Positions 8,666-18,310 of a stretch of DNA of 64,000 bases are shown piece by piece. Origin of the DNA: Coxiellaceae bacterium (lineage in GTDB: Bacteria; Pseudomonadota; Gammaproteobacteria; Coxiellales; Coxiellaceae); assembly GCA_029210045.1 (NCBI GenBank), contig JARGNX010000007.1:109455-173454 (forward strand). Direction: 5' to 3'. Position 1 is the first letter of the stretch, and the number at the start of each line of letters is the position of its first letter. The translations under genes and the position numbers were made by a program. A model generated the notes under the pieces. That model saw nothing but the letters and a program-made list of their open reading frames with translations. It had not been told where the DNA came from and made no database searches.

Positions 8666-9097
8666 ATGCAAGATTATTGGCAGCAGGTGTGGTGTGAGGC
8701 GTTATCGGATACGGATGATCAGCGTCAGCAGAGTTTCGTTAATTTAAATATGATTAAAACGGGGTCACTACAAGATGATAGCGTAGCTAGGTCGCCTATT
8801 AAGCGACGATACCGTTATCATTTGGATTATGGCAGCCGCGGTCCGCGTGGCCCGGCGGTGTTTTTGGGTGTGCAGTATCCTGATGTGTATTTGACGTGTC
8901 GCGAAGCACATTGTGGTTTCTTGTTATTGAAAGGCATGACGTTTAAGGCCATAGCTTCACAATTACAGATTTCTTGGCGAACGGTGGAGTATTATGTCAA
9001 TAATATCAAAACAAAGCTCCACTGCCGTCTACGAACAGAAGTGGTTGCTCACTTATTGCAAAGCGATTTTTTGTATAATTTGCCGACTATGCAATGA
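8666..9097 (+). CDS. LuxR-type helix-turn-helix regulator
   Basis: The C-terminal 60 residues are a LuxR/GerE DNA-binding domain: LTCREAHCGFLLLKG, then FKAIASQLQISWRTVEYYVNNI and a terminal helix. The N-terminal part is short and matches no sensory domain I know. The start is uncertain. The ATG at 8666 has AAGGA at good spacing (143-residue product), but the frame is open back to a TTG at 8519, which would add 49 residues. With autoinducer-type kinases 2 kb away it is a candidate output regulator, but there is no receiver domain, so this is only a suggestion. Confidence 0.75.
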   Translation: MQDYWQQVWCEALSDTDDQRQQSFVNLNMIKTGSLQDDSVARSPIKRRYRYHLDYGSRGPRGPAVFLGVQYPDVYLTCREAHCGFLLLKGMTFKAIASQLQISWRTVEYYVNNIKTKLHCRLRTEVVAHLLQSDFLYNLPTMQ

Positions 9098-9142
9098 CAT
9101 AGTTGATGACAAGCTTCAATTTAGCATGCTATATTGCTGACC

Positions 9143-9832
9143 ATGTTTAATTCACAAACAATTGATACGGATAGCTGCCACATTTTAGTGGCTGATCTCA
9201 ATCAGCTAGAAGATCGTTTGCCGCAATACCTTAATACGTTATCGACTGCTGAGATGGGTCGTGCAGATCGTTTTGTTAACCAACAATTACGTGATAGTTT
9301 TGCATTAGCGCATGGTTGGTTGCGTGAGCAATTGGCCGGTTATTTACATGTTACGCCTGCTGAATTGCAGTTTGATAGTAATCAATATGGAAAACCATTT
9401 TTAGTGAGTGGCGAACTGCAGTTTAACTTATCGCATTCCAAGCAACGCGTGGCATTAGCGATTACAAAAAGTAGCGATGTGGGTATCGACATTCAGCACC
9501 ATGATACCAAAGTTGAATTAGCAGCTATTGCCAAACGTTTTTTTGCAACAGAAGAGGCGGCCTGGTTTGAGCGGGCGCCTGATAATGAAAAGCTGTCAGT
9601 ATTCTATAAGATATGGTCGCTGAAAGAAGCTTATATGAAAGCGGTGGGTATGGGTATGTCTTTGCCTTTGTCTTCGTTTGCCTTTGGTGAAAATGCGGCG
9701 GGCGACGTAGAGCTTGTGCGTGAGCCTAAAGAAGCATTGCCGGTCGCATGGCGAATTTCATGCTTTGATACTATTGCTGATTATGCCATGGCCGTGGTTC
9801 ATTCTACTGAAAGTTGTTGTTTGCAGCCGTAA
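9143..9832 (+). CDS. Sfp-type 4'-phosphopantetheinyl transferase
   Basis: Transfers the phosphopantetheine arm of CoA to a serine of carrier proteins. In the 229-residue product the family motifs are NLSHS (95-99), VGIDIQ with metal ligand D116, and WSLKEAYMK (158-166) with E162. Where Sfp has a second acidic ligand, this protein has Q118, as in some Sfp-type enzymes. It belongs to the large Sfp/AcpT class, not the small AcpS class. No polyketide or non-ribosomal peptide synthase lies in the window, so its carrier protein is elsewhere. The ATG at 9143 is preferred to the in-frame TTG at 9134. Confidence 0.9.
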   Translation: MFNSQTIDTDSCHILVADLNQLEDRLPQYLNTLSTAEMGRADRFVNQQLRDSFALAHGWLREQLAGYLHVTPAELQFDSNQYGKPFLVSGELQFNLSHSKQRVALAITKSSDVGIDIQHHDTKVELAAIAKRFFATEEAAWFERAPDNEKLSVFYKIWSLKEAYMKAVGMGMSLPLSSFAFGENAAGDVELVREPKEALPVAWRISCFDTIADYAMAVVHSTESCCLQP

Positions 9833-9843
9833 TTATTTTATTT

Positions 9844-9876
9844 CTTAATGCTGGGTTAATTCAAGCGCGCTAAAAT
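9844..9876 (+). promoter_or_regulatory. PmrA-type box and -10 for the gene at 9911
   Basis: CTTAAT (9844-9849), five bases, GTTAAT (9855-9860), ten bases, then TAAAAT (9871-9876). The repeated half-sites 11 bp apart occupy the -35 position, as in PmrA-activated promoters of Legionella and Coxiella. The start codon follows 35 bp later. Confidence 0.75.
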
Positions 9877-9910
9877 GGCGAGTATTAATCAATAATATAG
9901 TGGTATTAGT

Positions 9911-11026
9911 ATGTTAGGAGCGCGAAGAAGTGCACGATCAGTTGTTCAGAAGAGCCTGTTAAATTGTGATGTTTGTTATTTACTGCCCTCCTCATACAGA
10001 GATTTAACAGATGATGGGAGACTACGTCTGCATTACACGAAAAAAGCACGTATTAATCTCAGTGTGATAGATTACCCCTTGTTGCGTGATGCGATTGCTG
10101 AATTTTTAAAGTTTCATATGCAATATGCAATGGATGAAGATTTGGTGCTCACTGAGTATAAAATGGTTGATATGGATTCTTGGTCACTGCTTCGCAGCAT
10201 GCGAGGTGATGAATATGGCAATATTAATAAAGGCCAGTTTACCTTGTATTTTAGATTGGGGGTTTCAGTAGAAAAGCAGAAGGTTTTTCTACAGCAGTTA
10301 CAGTCTTTTTTAAAATCAAAGCATGTGGCCGCTACTCGATCACGATTGGCGCGTGACTTTAATGTTAAGGGTGCTGAAAATATTAGTATGCGTGTCGATG
10401 AATTGTTGATTAGGGGCCCGGCTCCTGGAGAATATGAGTATCAATCAACGGTATTATTTGAAAAGCCAGCTATATTGCAGGCGTTTAATGATTTCCAACA
10501 AGACAGCAATGCTTATGCGGTGTTCCATTTGGGGCGGCGTCCTAGAGAGCCTGAAGAAGACATGATTCATGGATTGCTATTGCAGGGGTACTTGCTAGTA
10601 AAGCATGCTCACTTCCATTCGGTGCGTGGAGATTCACGGCGCAAGATTCCTCGTGAGCGATCTGTTTGTTTAGTGGCTGATGAGAATAAGGGACTGCTGA
10701 TTCAAAAAATGGCATTGTATTTGCGGGCAGCTCAACAAGCTTATGCTGTTGGTGATACTTGTGCGGGAGACGCAGCTGCAGCGGCTGTTGCTCGTGGTGT
10801 TGAGCGTAATTCAGCTGTGCTTGATGATGCGGTGGTATATATCTTGGGTGAGCTTGATATTATTCATCCGACTTGGGGGGAAGACTTTGGGTATGTCGCG
10901 CCTACTAAGGCAGATACACTGGCGAGTATTGTTCGCTTTGGTCATTTACGAAAACCGGCTCCCCCTGCTGACGATCCCTCGCCGGCAACGCCTGTGGTTG
11001 CGATGTCTCCGTCATCTAAATGGTAA
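9911..11026 (+). CDS. Unknown protein under a PmrA-type promoter, putative effector
   Basis: A 371-residue cytoplasmic-type protein with no signal peptide or membrane segment and no domain I recognise. The first 270 residues look like mixed alpha/beta globular sequence; around 285-295 is an alanine-rich helix, and the last 30 residues are rich in Pro and Ser (KPAPPADDPSPATP). It stands alone between the phosphopantetheinyl transferase and rplU. A PmrA-type promoter directly upstream, shared with other unknown genes here, makes it a candidate secreted effector. No catalytic motif supports any particular activity. Confidence 0.7.
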   Translation: MLGARRSARSVVQKSLLNCDVCYLLPSSYRDLTDDGRLRLHYTKKARINLSVIDYPLLRDAIAEFLKFHMQYAMDEDLVLTEYKMVDMDSWSLLRSMRGDEYGNINKGQFTLYFRLGVSVEKQKVFLQQLQSFLKSKHVAATRSRLARDFNVKGAENISMRVDELLIRGPAPGEYEYQSTVLFEKPAILQAFNDFQQDSNAYAVFHLGRRPREPEEDMIHGLLLQGYLLVKHAHFHSVRGDSRRKIPRERSVCLVADENKGLLIQKMALYLRAAQQAYAVGDTCAGDAAAAAVARGVERNSAVLDDAVVYILGELDIIHPTWGEDFGYVAPTKADTLASIVRFGHLRKPAPPADDPSPATPVVAMSPSSKW

Positions 11027-11038
11027 ATGTATTTCCTG

Positions 11039-11067
11039 TTGATTTAGGGGTAAATATTGCGTAGAAT
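11039..11067 (+). promoter_or_regulatory. Sigma-70 type promoter of rplU-rpmA
   Basis: TTGATT at 11039-11044 and TAGAAT at 11062-11067 are separated by 17 bp, and rplU starts 33 bp after the -10. No PmrA-type half-sites are present, in contrast with the neighbouring upstream gene. Confidence 0.5.
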
Positions 11068-11100
11068 GCACGATCCAATTTGATAGGTAGAGGTTTAGCC

Positions 11101-11475
11101 ATGTATGCGATTATACAGAGCGGCGGTAAGCAATATCGCGTCGCTGAAGGAGATAAATTAAAGCTGGAAAAACTAGCGGTAGATCAAGGAGATACTGTTG
11201 AGTTTGATCGTGTTTTGCTAGTGGCGAACGGTGATGATCTTAAGGTGGGAACACCTTTTGTTGACGGCGTTAAAGTGGCTGCAACAGTGGTTTCACACGG
11301 TCGTGGCAAGAAAGTTGAGATTTTGAAGTTTAAGCGTCGTAAGCACCATATGAAACGTATGGGCCATCGCCAAGATTATACTGAAGTGGAAATCACTGGT
11401 ATTGGTGGTGCGGCAAAGAAAAAAGCGGCTCCTAAGAAGAAAGCAGCTGCTAAAACAGAAGAAGCGGGAGAATAA
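11101..11475 (+). CDS. rplU: 50S ribosomal protein L21
   Basis: Component of the large ribosomal subunit that binds 23S rRNA. The start [14 protein letters not shown] and the C-terminal [16 protein letters not shown] segment are diagnostic. The body is the usual 103 residues, followed by an extra lysine/alanine tail ([17 protein letters not shown] and an acidic end), giving 124 residues. The ATG at 11101 is the family start; an upstream in-frame start at 11080 would add seven atypical residues. Three bases separate it from rpmA. Confidence 0.97.
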   Translation: MYAIIQSGGKQYRVAEGDKLKLEKLAVDQGDTVEFDRVLLVANGDDLKVGTPFVDGVKVAATVVSHGRGKKVEILKFKRRKHHMKRMGHRQDYTEVEITGIGGAAKKKAAPKKKAAAKTEEAGE

Positions 11476-11478
11476 CCG

Positions 11479-11751
11479 ATGGCACATAAGAAAGCGGGTG
11501 GTAGTACCCGTAATGGTCGCGATTCCAACCCTAAGATGCTGGGTGTGAAGAAGTTTGGTGGTGAGGCTGTTGTGGCTGGTAATATCATCGTTAGACAACG
11601 TGGTACACACTGGCATGCTGGTGATAACGTAGGTATTGGTCGTGATCACACGATTTTTGCTTTAATAGATGGAAAGGTGGCTTTTGTTGTGAAAGGACCT
11701 AAAGGCCGTAAGTTTGTGACTGTACTTCCAGCTGACGATAAGGCTGCGTAG
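11479..11751 (+). CDS. rpmA: 50S ribosomal protein L27
   Basis: Large-subunit protein whose N-terminus reaches the peptidyl-transferase centre. The product has 90 residues, beginning [16 protein letters not shown] and containing [16 protein letters not shown] and [15 protein letters not shown], all classic. There is no N-terminal extension of the kind cleaved in Firmicutes. It follows rplU by 3 bp and is followed by a clear intrinsic terminator, so rplU-rpmA form their own transcript apart from obgE. Confidence 0.98.
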   Translation: MAHKKAGGSTRNGRDSNPKMLGVKKFGGEAVVAGNIIVRQRGTHWHAGDNVGIGRDHTIFALIDGKVAFVVKGPKGRKFVTVLPADDKAA

Positions 11752-11770
11752 ATACTGTCAACGGCGGTTG

Positions 11771-11796
11771 TCATCCCGCACTTGATGCGGGATCCA
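11771..11796. repeat. Dispersed short palindrome (GTCATCCCG type)
   Basis: A hairpin of the form TCATCCCGCA...TGCGGGATCC between rpmA and its terminator. It is one of at least eight similar elements in the window that share the outer CATCCCG and CGGGATCC arms while the centre varies. Confidence 0.65.
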
Positions 11797-11801
11797 GATT
11801 T

Positions 11802-11827
11802 AAAGGGGCTTTTGGCCCCTTTTTTTT
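11802..11827 (+). terminator. Rho-independent terminator of rplU-rpmA
   Basis: AAAGGGGC and GCCCCTTT form an eight-pair stem around a five-base loop, followed by a run of T residues to 11827. It lies 50 bp after the rpmA stop. Confidence 0.9.
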
Positions 11828-11832
11828 AGCTC

Positions 11833-11936
11833 GTCATTGCGAGGAGTTTGCGACGAAGCAATCTCAGGACTAAAGCAGTTAAGTCATGAGGTTGCCGCGT
11901 CGGCAGAATGTTATTCTGCTTCCTCGCAATGACGGC
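11833..11936. repeat. Inverted-repeat element with CGTCATTGCGAGGA ends
   Basis: About 100 bp bounded by CGTCATTGCGAGGA on the left and TCCTCGCAATGACG on the right, with CGACGAAGCAATCTC just inside the left arm. This end sequence is familiar from non-coding repeats of many bacterial genomes, including obligate intracellular ones. It has no coding capacity and lies between the rpmA terminator and obgE. Confidence 0.75.
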
Positions 11937-11942
11937 GTGCTT

Positions 11943-12979
<1,037 letters not shown>

Positions 12980-13138
12980 ACTTATTAGTACGGATTTATG
13001 ACTAAAAATTGTAATGTTTGCAGTTTTATAAATGTATATAACTGATTTTTATAGTGATTATTGGCACGGCTAATTACTAGAAAAATGGAATCAACTGCTT
13101 GATTCGTAAGTGAATATTGGTCGAAAAAAGTTATTGTT

Positions 13139-13171
13139 CTTCATACTCTCTTAAGTTTGGTTGGATATACT
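13139..13171 (+). promoter_or_regulatory. Degenerate PmrA-type box and -10 before 13239
   Basis: CTTCAT (13139-13144), five bases, CTTAAG (13150-13155), ten bases, TATACT (13166-13171). The geometry matches the seven better boxes in the window, but the first half-site has one mismatch, so this is weaker. Confidence 0.4.
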
Positions 13172-13238
13172 TATTTCTGTGATCCCAGTGTGTTTGGTGT
13201 TTGTGAAGGTAATGTTTCTTATTTAGGAGAGCTTTACC

Positions 13239-13526
13239 ATGAGTACTTATGTATGCACTAAATATTTCGCTAAGCCAGAAACCCTCAAGCAAGTTGTTGA
13301 TTTTGTAAAGTCATCATTATTGATCAATGCTGAAAAAGCCGGTGCTAATAAGGCGCAGCTAGCTATTAGTGAAGACAGCGCTGAATTGGTGATGAGCAGT
13401 TATTGGGCTGATCGTCATAATGCAGAAGTTTTTCGTGATACTATTTTTGATGCTATCGATAAGGATGAAACTGTCGATTTGGCTATGTCGCAAATGCCCG
13501 AGCGTGTCGTCTACGAAACGATCTAG
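13239..13526 (+). CDS. Small unknown protein, possibly ABM-like fold
   Basis: A 95-residue cytoplasmic protein with a good ribosome site (AGGAG, about 10 bp before the ATG). The order of strand-like and helix-like stretches, with a SSYWADRHNAEVFRD segment after the second strand, recalls dimeric alpha/beta-barrel (antibiotic biosynthesis monooxygenase-like) proteins. I cannot point to a catalytic residue and hold this loosely. The 259 bp between obgE and this gene is AT-rich, with only a degenerate PmrA-type box near 13139-13171. Confidence 0.6.
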   Translation: MSTYVCTKYFAKPETLKQVVDFVKSSLLINAEKAGANKAQLAISEDSAELVMSSYWADRHNAEVFRDTIFDAIDKDETVDLAMSQMPERVVYETI

Positions 13527-13616
13527 TTAAGGTTGTTTGTTGTTGGCTATGCCGATTTGCTGGACTCTGCCGATTAATGTAGATTAATGGGGTGGGGCGA
13601 AGCAGGGAGGCAGGCC

Positions 13617-14411
13617 ATGACATCGAAATCAGCTGTGTCAGCAGCGCGTAAAGCTAATCAGCTCAGTGATTGGCATAGAAAGTCCCAGCAAGAACGTGAT
13701 TATCATCAGCAGATCAAGTTGTTTATATCTTTAGTGGCGCAGATTCGCGCACAAACTCAATTAGAGCATGCTAAGGCTTTGGCCTTGCGGTCTCACCTTA
13801 TTATGTTACTGGTTAAAATATTTCATCATCAAGGTTTAGAGGTCGACTGCAGTCATCAAGCGGCATTGATGTCGCTGAATCCGATACATATTGCGTCGTT
13901 ATTTTTGCAAGCCGATCAACCACTCTATACGGCTAAGCCGTTAGCGCTTATGAATGTGGAGCAAGCAACAGCTCATATACAGCAGCTGAGTAATCAGTTA
14001 CCGACCGGTGATGCTTTATTGCAGTGGACACAATTCCGTGGTGGTTTATATCGTCAGTGGTTGATTATTGGTTATGAGGCGCAGCTGGATAGCGATCCTC
14101 AAGCCAAGCTAATTAATTTAAATGACCTGCGTTTAAGTTGCCCAGGGTATCAGCGTACCGAGGTGCGTGAATTTGCTAAGCAAGAAAATATTTCATCGAC
14201 CAGTTCGGCTTTTGCTGCGCTGGCACTCTATAAGCAGCGTGTGCATGGTATTGAGCCAACGGTAGTTGAGTTTGATTTAAATGGCTGCTTACAGCAGGCG
14301 AGCCATCAAGGGCTTGCGCAGTTATTAGCGGTAAGCCAAACACCGAGTCAGTTTTGGCAGTATACGTCTGAACAACAAAGGAATGATTCAACATTATCTG
14401 TTAATAGCTAG
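13617..14411 (+). CDS. Unknown helical protein, first gene of a pair
   Basis: A soluble protein of 264 residues, rich in Gln, Leu and Ala and predicted mainly helical; a basic N-terminal stretch with WHRKSQQERDYHQQ is followed by a hydrophobic helix near residue 60. There is no signal peptide or recognised domain. I start it at the ATG at 13617, six bases after GGGAGG; the longer frame from 13587 has no such site. The next gene starts 10 bp after its stop with a similar purine-rich ribosome site, so the two should be co-expressed. Confidence 0.65.
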   Translation: MTSKSAVSAARKANQLSDWHRKSQQERDYHQQIKLFISLVAQIRAQTQLEHAKALALRSHLIMLLVKIFHHQGLEVDCSHQAALMSLNPIHIASLFLQADQPLYTAKPLALMNVEQATAHIQQLSNQLPTGDALLQWTQFRGGLYRQWLIIGYEAQLDSDPQAKLINLNDLRLSCPGYQRTEVREFAKQENISSTSSAFAALALYKQRVHGIEPTVVEFDLNGCLQQASHQGLAQLLAVSQTPSQFWQYTSEQQRNDSTLSVNS

Positions 14412-14421
14412 GGAGGGCAAT

Positions 14422-15957
14422 TTGAGCAGAAAAAGATTGAAAACAGCAGCACCGGGCACTGAAATAGCTACAGTATTTTCAGATTCTGATGCTCATCAAG
14501 ATCAACTGTATTCCTATTTAGGGCTGGCAGACAGTGCCAGTGTTTTTGCGTGTAACCCTTTTTGGCGTGACTCTTATCGAGCGGCTGAGGCGAAGCGACC
14601 ACCGGGCGAGTTATTATTGGATTGTTTGGCTTTGCTACGAAATCAGCGGGGTGATTTTAAATCGGCAGCATCTAGTCCGTCTGTGAGAAAAAAGATTTTT
14701 CAAGCGTTTGAGCAGTGGCGACAAGCTTGTGGTTTTACAATAGATGGTTGGCGTGAAACGTTTAGTTTTGATGATATGTATTTTTTATTTTACCGGGTGT
14801 CGAATGGTTGTGGTGTTGAAAGAGCGGGTTTGATATCAGCCAAAGAGTTGCCGGAATATGAGCGCCAACTGCAAAAATATTGCGGCACTATGGCGCAATT
14901 GAGTCTATGGGCAAAGGCGCGCAAGTTTGCATATGTTTGTCAGTTGGTAGCGGATTATTTTTCAAGGCGGAGTATATTTTCTGCGCCCGCTTCGATCCCT
15001 GGCATAGAAGACTTGGCGCACTTTGTACCCGATTGGCGTGATGTGGGAGCGTTTGATCTTGCATCAAAGGCATATGGGTGTCAGTTGTTGGCGTCAATAT
15101 TAACCTGTTTGCGTATTGACTCAGGTTTGCCGCAGGCAAGGTCTTATTTGGAGCGCTTTCGTACGATGAGTGGGTGTGATGCGCAAGTGTTGGGTGAGTT
15201 ATTATCAAGCCCTAAATTTTTTGAATGCATACTAAGTAAGGCTAGTCTGATAGATGTGTTTGGCTTAAAGTTGCGCAGAGTGCAAATGATTCGTCAAAAT
15301 CCAGCGATACAGGAGTGGAGTTTAGCTTCATGGCAGGCGATGCCGTTGGAAGTGTTTGACGCTAAGATGCCATTGACGGGTGAGCCTTTAGTGCAGTCGC
15401 AAGTGCAGCAATTGATCCGTAATCAAGCGGCGCTATTGGGGCTGGTTAAGCGGCGATTACCTGCGGGTGGCGAAGGGCATAAGTTGGCATTAGGTAGTCT
15501 GTTTGGCATTGACCCGCGTGATCCGGATTTGCCTTTGTTGCATAGCTACCATGCTTACACCACAGCGCTGTCTTCAAATTATCAATTTGGCTCGGGTGTG
15601 TTGTGCGTTTATTTGTTGGCGACCTGGGGTGATCCCAAGGCGTTATTGCAAGTGCCGGAGTCAGTGCTAAATGATCGCAAGCGCTGGGTTAAGGTGACGA
15701 GTAATGAGCGTAAGGCGTTGTATCAAGTGTTACAAGAGTGCCCCAATGACTGGCGCTTATTATGTGATCGGGAGCGTTTTGATGCATTGGTTGCAGAGCG
15801 TTATGCCACATTGCCGCCGGAGGAGGATGAGTCGCTATTGCCGCAGAAAAAACCAGTGGCTGATTTGCCTGTAGTTCGATTTGACGCAGGCTTAAAGCCG
15901 CCAACCAGAACTCAGGAGGATGAGCTGTCAGACTTACGGTTTGGCATTAGGTTTTGA
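14422..15957 (+). CDS. Large unknown protein, second gene of a pair
   Basis: A soluble protein of 511 residues without signal peptide, membrane segment or recognised motif. Composition is ordinary, with several Trp-containing helical stretches and a polar tail rich in Glu, Pro and Lys (PPEEDESLLPQKKP). I choose TTG at 14422, which follows AGGGAGGG by a few bases, over an ATG at 14383 that would overlap the previous gene by 29 bp and has no ribosome site. Function unknown. The gene is followed by a palindromic repeat that may act as terminator for it and for rpsT from the other side. Confidence 0.68.
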   Translation: MSRKRLKTAAPGTEIATVFSDSDAHQDQLYSYLGLADSASVFACNPFWRDSYRAAEAKRPPGELLLDCLALLRNQRGDFKSAASSPSVRKKIFQAFEQWRQACGFTIDGWRETFSFDDMYFLFYRVSNGCGVERAGLISAKELPEYERQLQKYCGTMAQLSLWAKARKFAYVCQLVADYFSRRSIFSAPASIPGIEDLAHFVPDWRDVGAFDLASKAYGCQLLASILTCLRIDSGLPQARSYLERFRTMSGCDAQVLGELLSSPKFFECILSKASLIDVFGLKLRRVQMIRQNPAIQEWSLASWQAMPLEVFDAKMPLTGEPLVQSQVQQLIRNQAALLGLVKRRLPAGGEGHKLALGSLFGIDPRDPDLPLLHSYHAYTTALSSNYQFGSGVLCVYLLATWGDPKALLQVPESVLNDRKRWVKVTSNERKALYQVLQECPNDWRLLCDRERFDALVAERYATLPPEEDESLLPQKKPVADLPVVRFDAGLKPPTRTQEDELSDLRFGIRF

Positions 15958-15978
15958 TTGCATTCAGGTGAAGCTTTT

Positions 15979-16008
15979 GTCATCCCGGGCGAAGACCCGG
16001 GATCCAGA
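15979..16008. repeat. Dispersed short palindrome, possible bidirectional terminator
   Basis: ATCCCGGG and CCCGGGAT form a perfect eight-pair stem around CGAAGA, flanked by GTC and CCAG as in the other copies. It lies exactly between two convergent gene ends (stops at 15957 and 16016). Confidence 0.75.
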
Positions 16009-16015
16009 TATTTAA

Positions 16016-16279
16016 CTAAGCAATAGCTCTAACTTTTGCGTTTAAGCGGCTTTTTAAGCGAGCAGCTTTATTTGCAGGAATTAAGCTTTTGCCGGCTAAT
16101 TTATCAATAGCTGGTACAGTTGTTTTGTACTGTTCAGCTGCTTTAGTTTTATCGCCTTCGGCAACTAATTTCAGTACTTTCTTGATTTCAGTGCGCAATG
16201 CTGAGCGCAGGCTAGTGTTCTGTTCACGACGCTTGTCGCTTTGTCTAGCGCGTTTAATGGCTTGTGGTGAATTTGCCAC
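16016..16279 (-). CDS. rpsT: 30S ribosomal protein S20
   Basis: Small-subunit protein that binds 16S rRNA. The 87-residue product starts (M)ANSPQAIKRARQSDKRR, the family hallmark, and has SLRSALRTEIKKV and a KLAGKSLIPANKAARLKSRLN tail region. The start is GTG at 16279 with GGAG about nine bases upstream; the in-frame extension to 16354 is non-coding leader. A weak start codon is typical of autoregulated rpsT genes. The 300 bp between rpsT and the kinase gene holds the rpsT leader, AT-rich sequence and the PmrA-type box described separately. Confidence 0.96.
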   Translation of the reverse strand: MANSPQAIKRARQSDKRREQNTSLRSALRTEIKKVLKLVAEGDKTKAAEQYKTTVPAIDKLAGKSLIPANKAARLKSRLNAKVRAIA

Positions 16280-16501
16280 GAGTATCCACTCCTTCAAATA
16301 GTCAAAATTCGTTTTAAGATCGGCAACTATGCCGTTTCTTCTGCATAAAGTCAATAGTTCAGGTCGGTCAGTTATTCACGGCAGGAATGACAGGGCTATG
16401 AGGAATGAAGCATAAAACCCTGGTTGTGATGAGTTAATCGTTACTTAAGGGTTAAGGTGCTGAAAAATACATATTATACAAAGAGATAGTTAAAAGACTT
16501 A

Positions 16502-16534
16502 ATTAAGAAATTGTTAAGTTTGTTCGGGTATTAT
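16502..16534 (+). promoter_or_regulatory. PmrA-type box and -10 for the Ser/Thr kinase at 16580
   Basis: ATTAAG (16502-16507), five bases, GTTAAG (16513-16518), ten bases, TATTAT (16529-16534). Same spacing as six other sites in the window. The kinase start codon lies 46 bp after the -10. Confidence 0.72.
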
Positions 16535-16579
16535 TATCAATAGATTAGAGAATATATAGTTAACGTATACGAGAGAGTG

Positions 16580-18310
16580 ATGAGTCGACGTCCTGCAGGG
16601 GAAAAAACAGTTATACGACCAGGTAAAGCGCCACAAGGCCATTTGGGTCAAATGGGTTACGGTGCTGGTGGTAGGGTGTATTTGGATTCCGTTACAGGCA
16701 AAGATGGTAAGCCGCTGCTCGTAGTTAGAAAAATGATTGATGACGATGAGTTAAGATTCCTTCAGCGGACAACAAATGCTCCGGGCACAGAGGGGCAAAC
16801 TTTTGTACCCGAGCTGGTGGCTTTTGAGAAAGAGAAGCCAAAGAGAAGGGGTCGTAAAAAAAGACCTAAGGTACAGTATGCGGCTTTGATTAAAGTCTGT
16901 GATTTAGGTTCGTTGGCCCAGCAAGATTTAGCGGATAAGGTCGCCTCTGGCGTTATCAGTCGTCAAGCTTATTTAGCTTATGTGTTTCAAGTCATATCAC
17001 AAACCAATGATGCGTTGGCGTATCTGCATGCTCACGGTATTTTACATTGCGATGTTAAACCCGAAAATATTTTTATTATGGCTGATGGTTCGGCTAAGTT
17101 AGGGGATTTGGGGCATGGTGTAGATTGCGAGCCTGGAGAAGCGGTTGAGGTGGCAGCGGATCGAATGGTGGGTGTGGGTACCCCTTATTACATGCCACCA
17201 GAGTCATTGGTAGATTTTGTTAGTGATCCAACGGCACCGATGCGGCTGAATGGTAAGGCTGACATATGGAGTTTGGGTGTTCTGTTAGGGAAGTATATTG
17301 GCCGCGATGTCGGTTTAGTGCCAGAAGCAGCATTGGCTGAGGGTACTGCGGTAACTGGCTTTTTCATGATCGGTGAGGCAGCTAGGGAAAAGACGTCGAC
17401 GATGGATGAGTGGAAAGGACAAGCAGACAAAGCACTCGAACAGTTGGTTAGTTACACCTTTAGAAGAAGCCGCGAGGATGTCTATAGTGAGGCAGAGTTA
17501 CAGTGTATTTTGGAGCTTGTCACGCAGGTCATGACAGCCCCTGAAGAAAGTCGAATGGCACCTGATGAATTACATGCGGTGCTGTCGCGCATGCAGCTTT
17601 TTATGCCAGAGATAGACATAACAACAAATATGGCTGCTGATGTGGCGCTAAATGAGCGACGCATTACTGGTATTGGCGTTACTGACGATCGTTGTAAAAC
17701 CCTGGCGGCATCTGCATCAGGTTCAGATGTTAGTATGCAGGGTACACCCGTTTTGGGTTTAGCTACACCATCGCCTATGAGTGTTAGCGCTAGCCCTCAT
17801 GCGACTCCGCCATTGCCTCTAGTGTCACGATGGAAATTACCAAAGCCAGAAGAGCTGGTGGTGCCGATGCTTATGGCTACTCCACCGCTTAGACCTGATC
17901 ATCGTCGGCGGTCTCATACACGACAAGTCTCAGTGCATGATGCGTTGGTAATGAGCGGCGCGGTTACTCCTGTTTCGCTTGTGAAAAGGGAGGTAGTGAT
18001 GCCGATGGGGCGGGGTGTGTTACATAGAATGGGATCATCAGATTTTTCATTGCGTGCTAAGTTGCCGGTTACTATTGAGGCGAGATTTTCTAGCGTAGTG
18101 GACAATGAAGTAGCGCCTCTTTCAAGGGGGGTGGCAAGAGCCAAGTTTAAGCACAAGCATAAAAAAGGAGGCTCTAGAGTAGGTGGGCCATCTGCGATTG
18201 TTCAAGCCGGTGTTTTCTCGCGCCGAGGTGGTGTGGTGTCTGCGTCTGCTAAGGGTGTTGCTGATTTAGGGATCTGTGGCCAGAGAGTACGCCTACCTGG
18301 GTTGAAATAG
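16580..18310 (+). CDS. Eukaryotic-like Ser/Thr protein kinase, putative effector
   Basis: A 576-residue protein with a Hanks-type kinase domain in about the first 330 residues. It has glycine loop GYGAGGRV (26-33), lysine K51 in VVRKMI, catalytic loop HCDVKPEN (D158, K160, N163), metal site DLG (D176, in place of DFG) and GTPYYMPPE (200-208), followed by DIWSLGV. All catalytic residues are present, so it should be active. A basic insert (KRRGRKKRPK) lies in the N-lobe. The C-terminal 240 residues are low-complexity, with many Ser, Pro and Ala and a basic end (KFKHKHKKGG). No membrane segment or PASTA domain is present, unlike PknB-type bacterial kinases. With the PmrA-type promoter this fits a Dot/Icm effector such as the LegK kinases. 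The ATG at 16580 directly follows an in-frame GTG. Confidence 0.85.
   Translation: MSRRPAGEKTVIRPGKAPQGHLGQMGYGAGGRVYLDSVTGKDGKPLLVVRKMIDDDELRFLQRTTNAPGTEGQTFVPELVAFEKEKPKRRGRKKRPKVQYAALIKVCDLGSLAQQDLADKVASGVISRQAYLAYVFQVISQTNDALAYLHAHGILHCDVKPENIFIMADGSAKLGDLGHGVDCEPGEAVEVAADRMVGVGTPYYMPPESLVDFVSDPTAPMRLNGKADIWSLGVLLGKYIGRDVGLVPEAALAEGTAVTGFFMIGEAAREKTSTMDEWKGQADKALEQLVSYTFRRSREDVYSEAELQCILELVTQVMTAPEESRMAPDELHAVLSRMQLFMPEIDITTNMAADVALNERRITGIGVTDDRCKTLAASASGSDVSMQGTPVLGLATPSPMSVSASPHATPPLPLVSRWKLPKPEELVVPMLMATPPLRPDHRRRSHTRQVSVHDALVMSGAVTPVSLVKREVVMPMGRGVLHRMGSSDFSLRAKLPVTIEARFSSVVDNEVAPLSRGVARAKFKHKHKKGGSRVGGPSAIVQAGVFSRRGGVVSASAKGVADLGICGQRVRLPGLK

Noticed and set aside
13573-13589. ATTAAT pair upstream of the gene at 13617, resembling a PmrA box
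   Set aside because: The repeat spacing is 10 bp rather than 11 and no -10 hexamer follows at the right distance; the copies also run into the start region of the gene.
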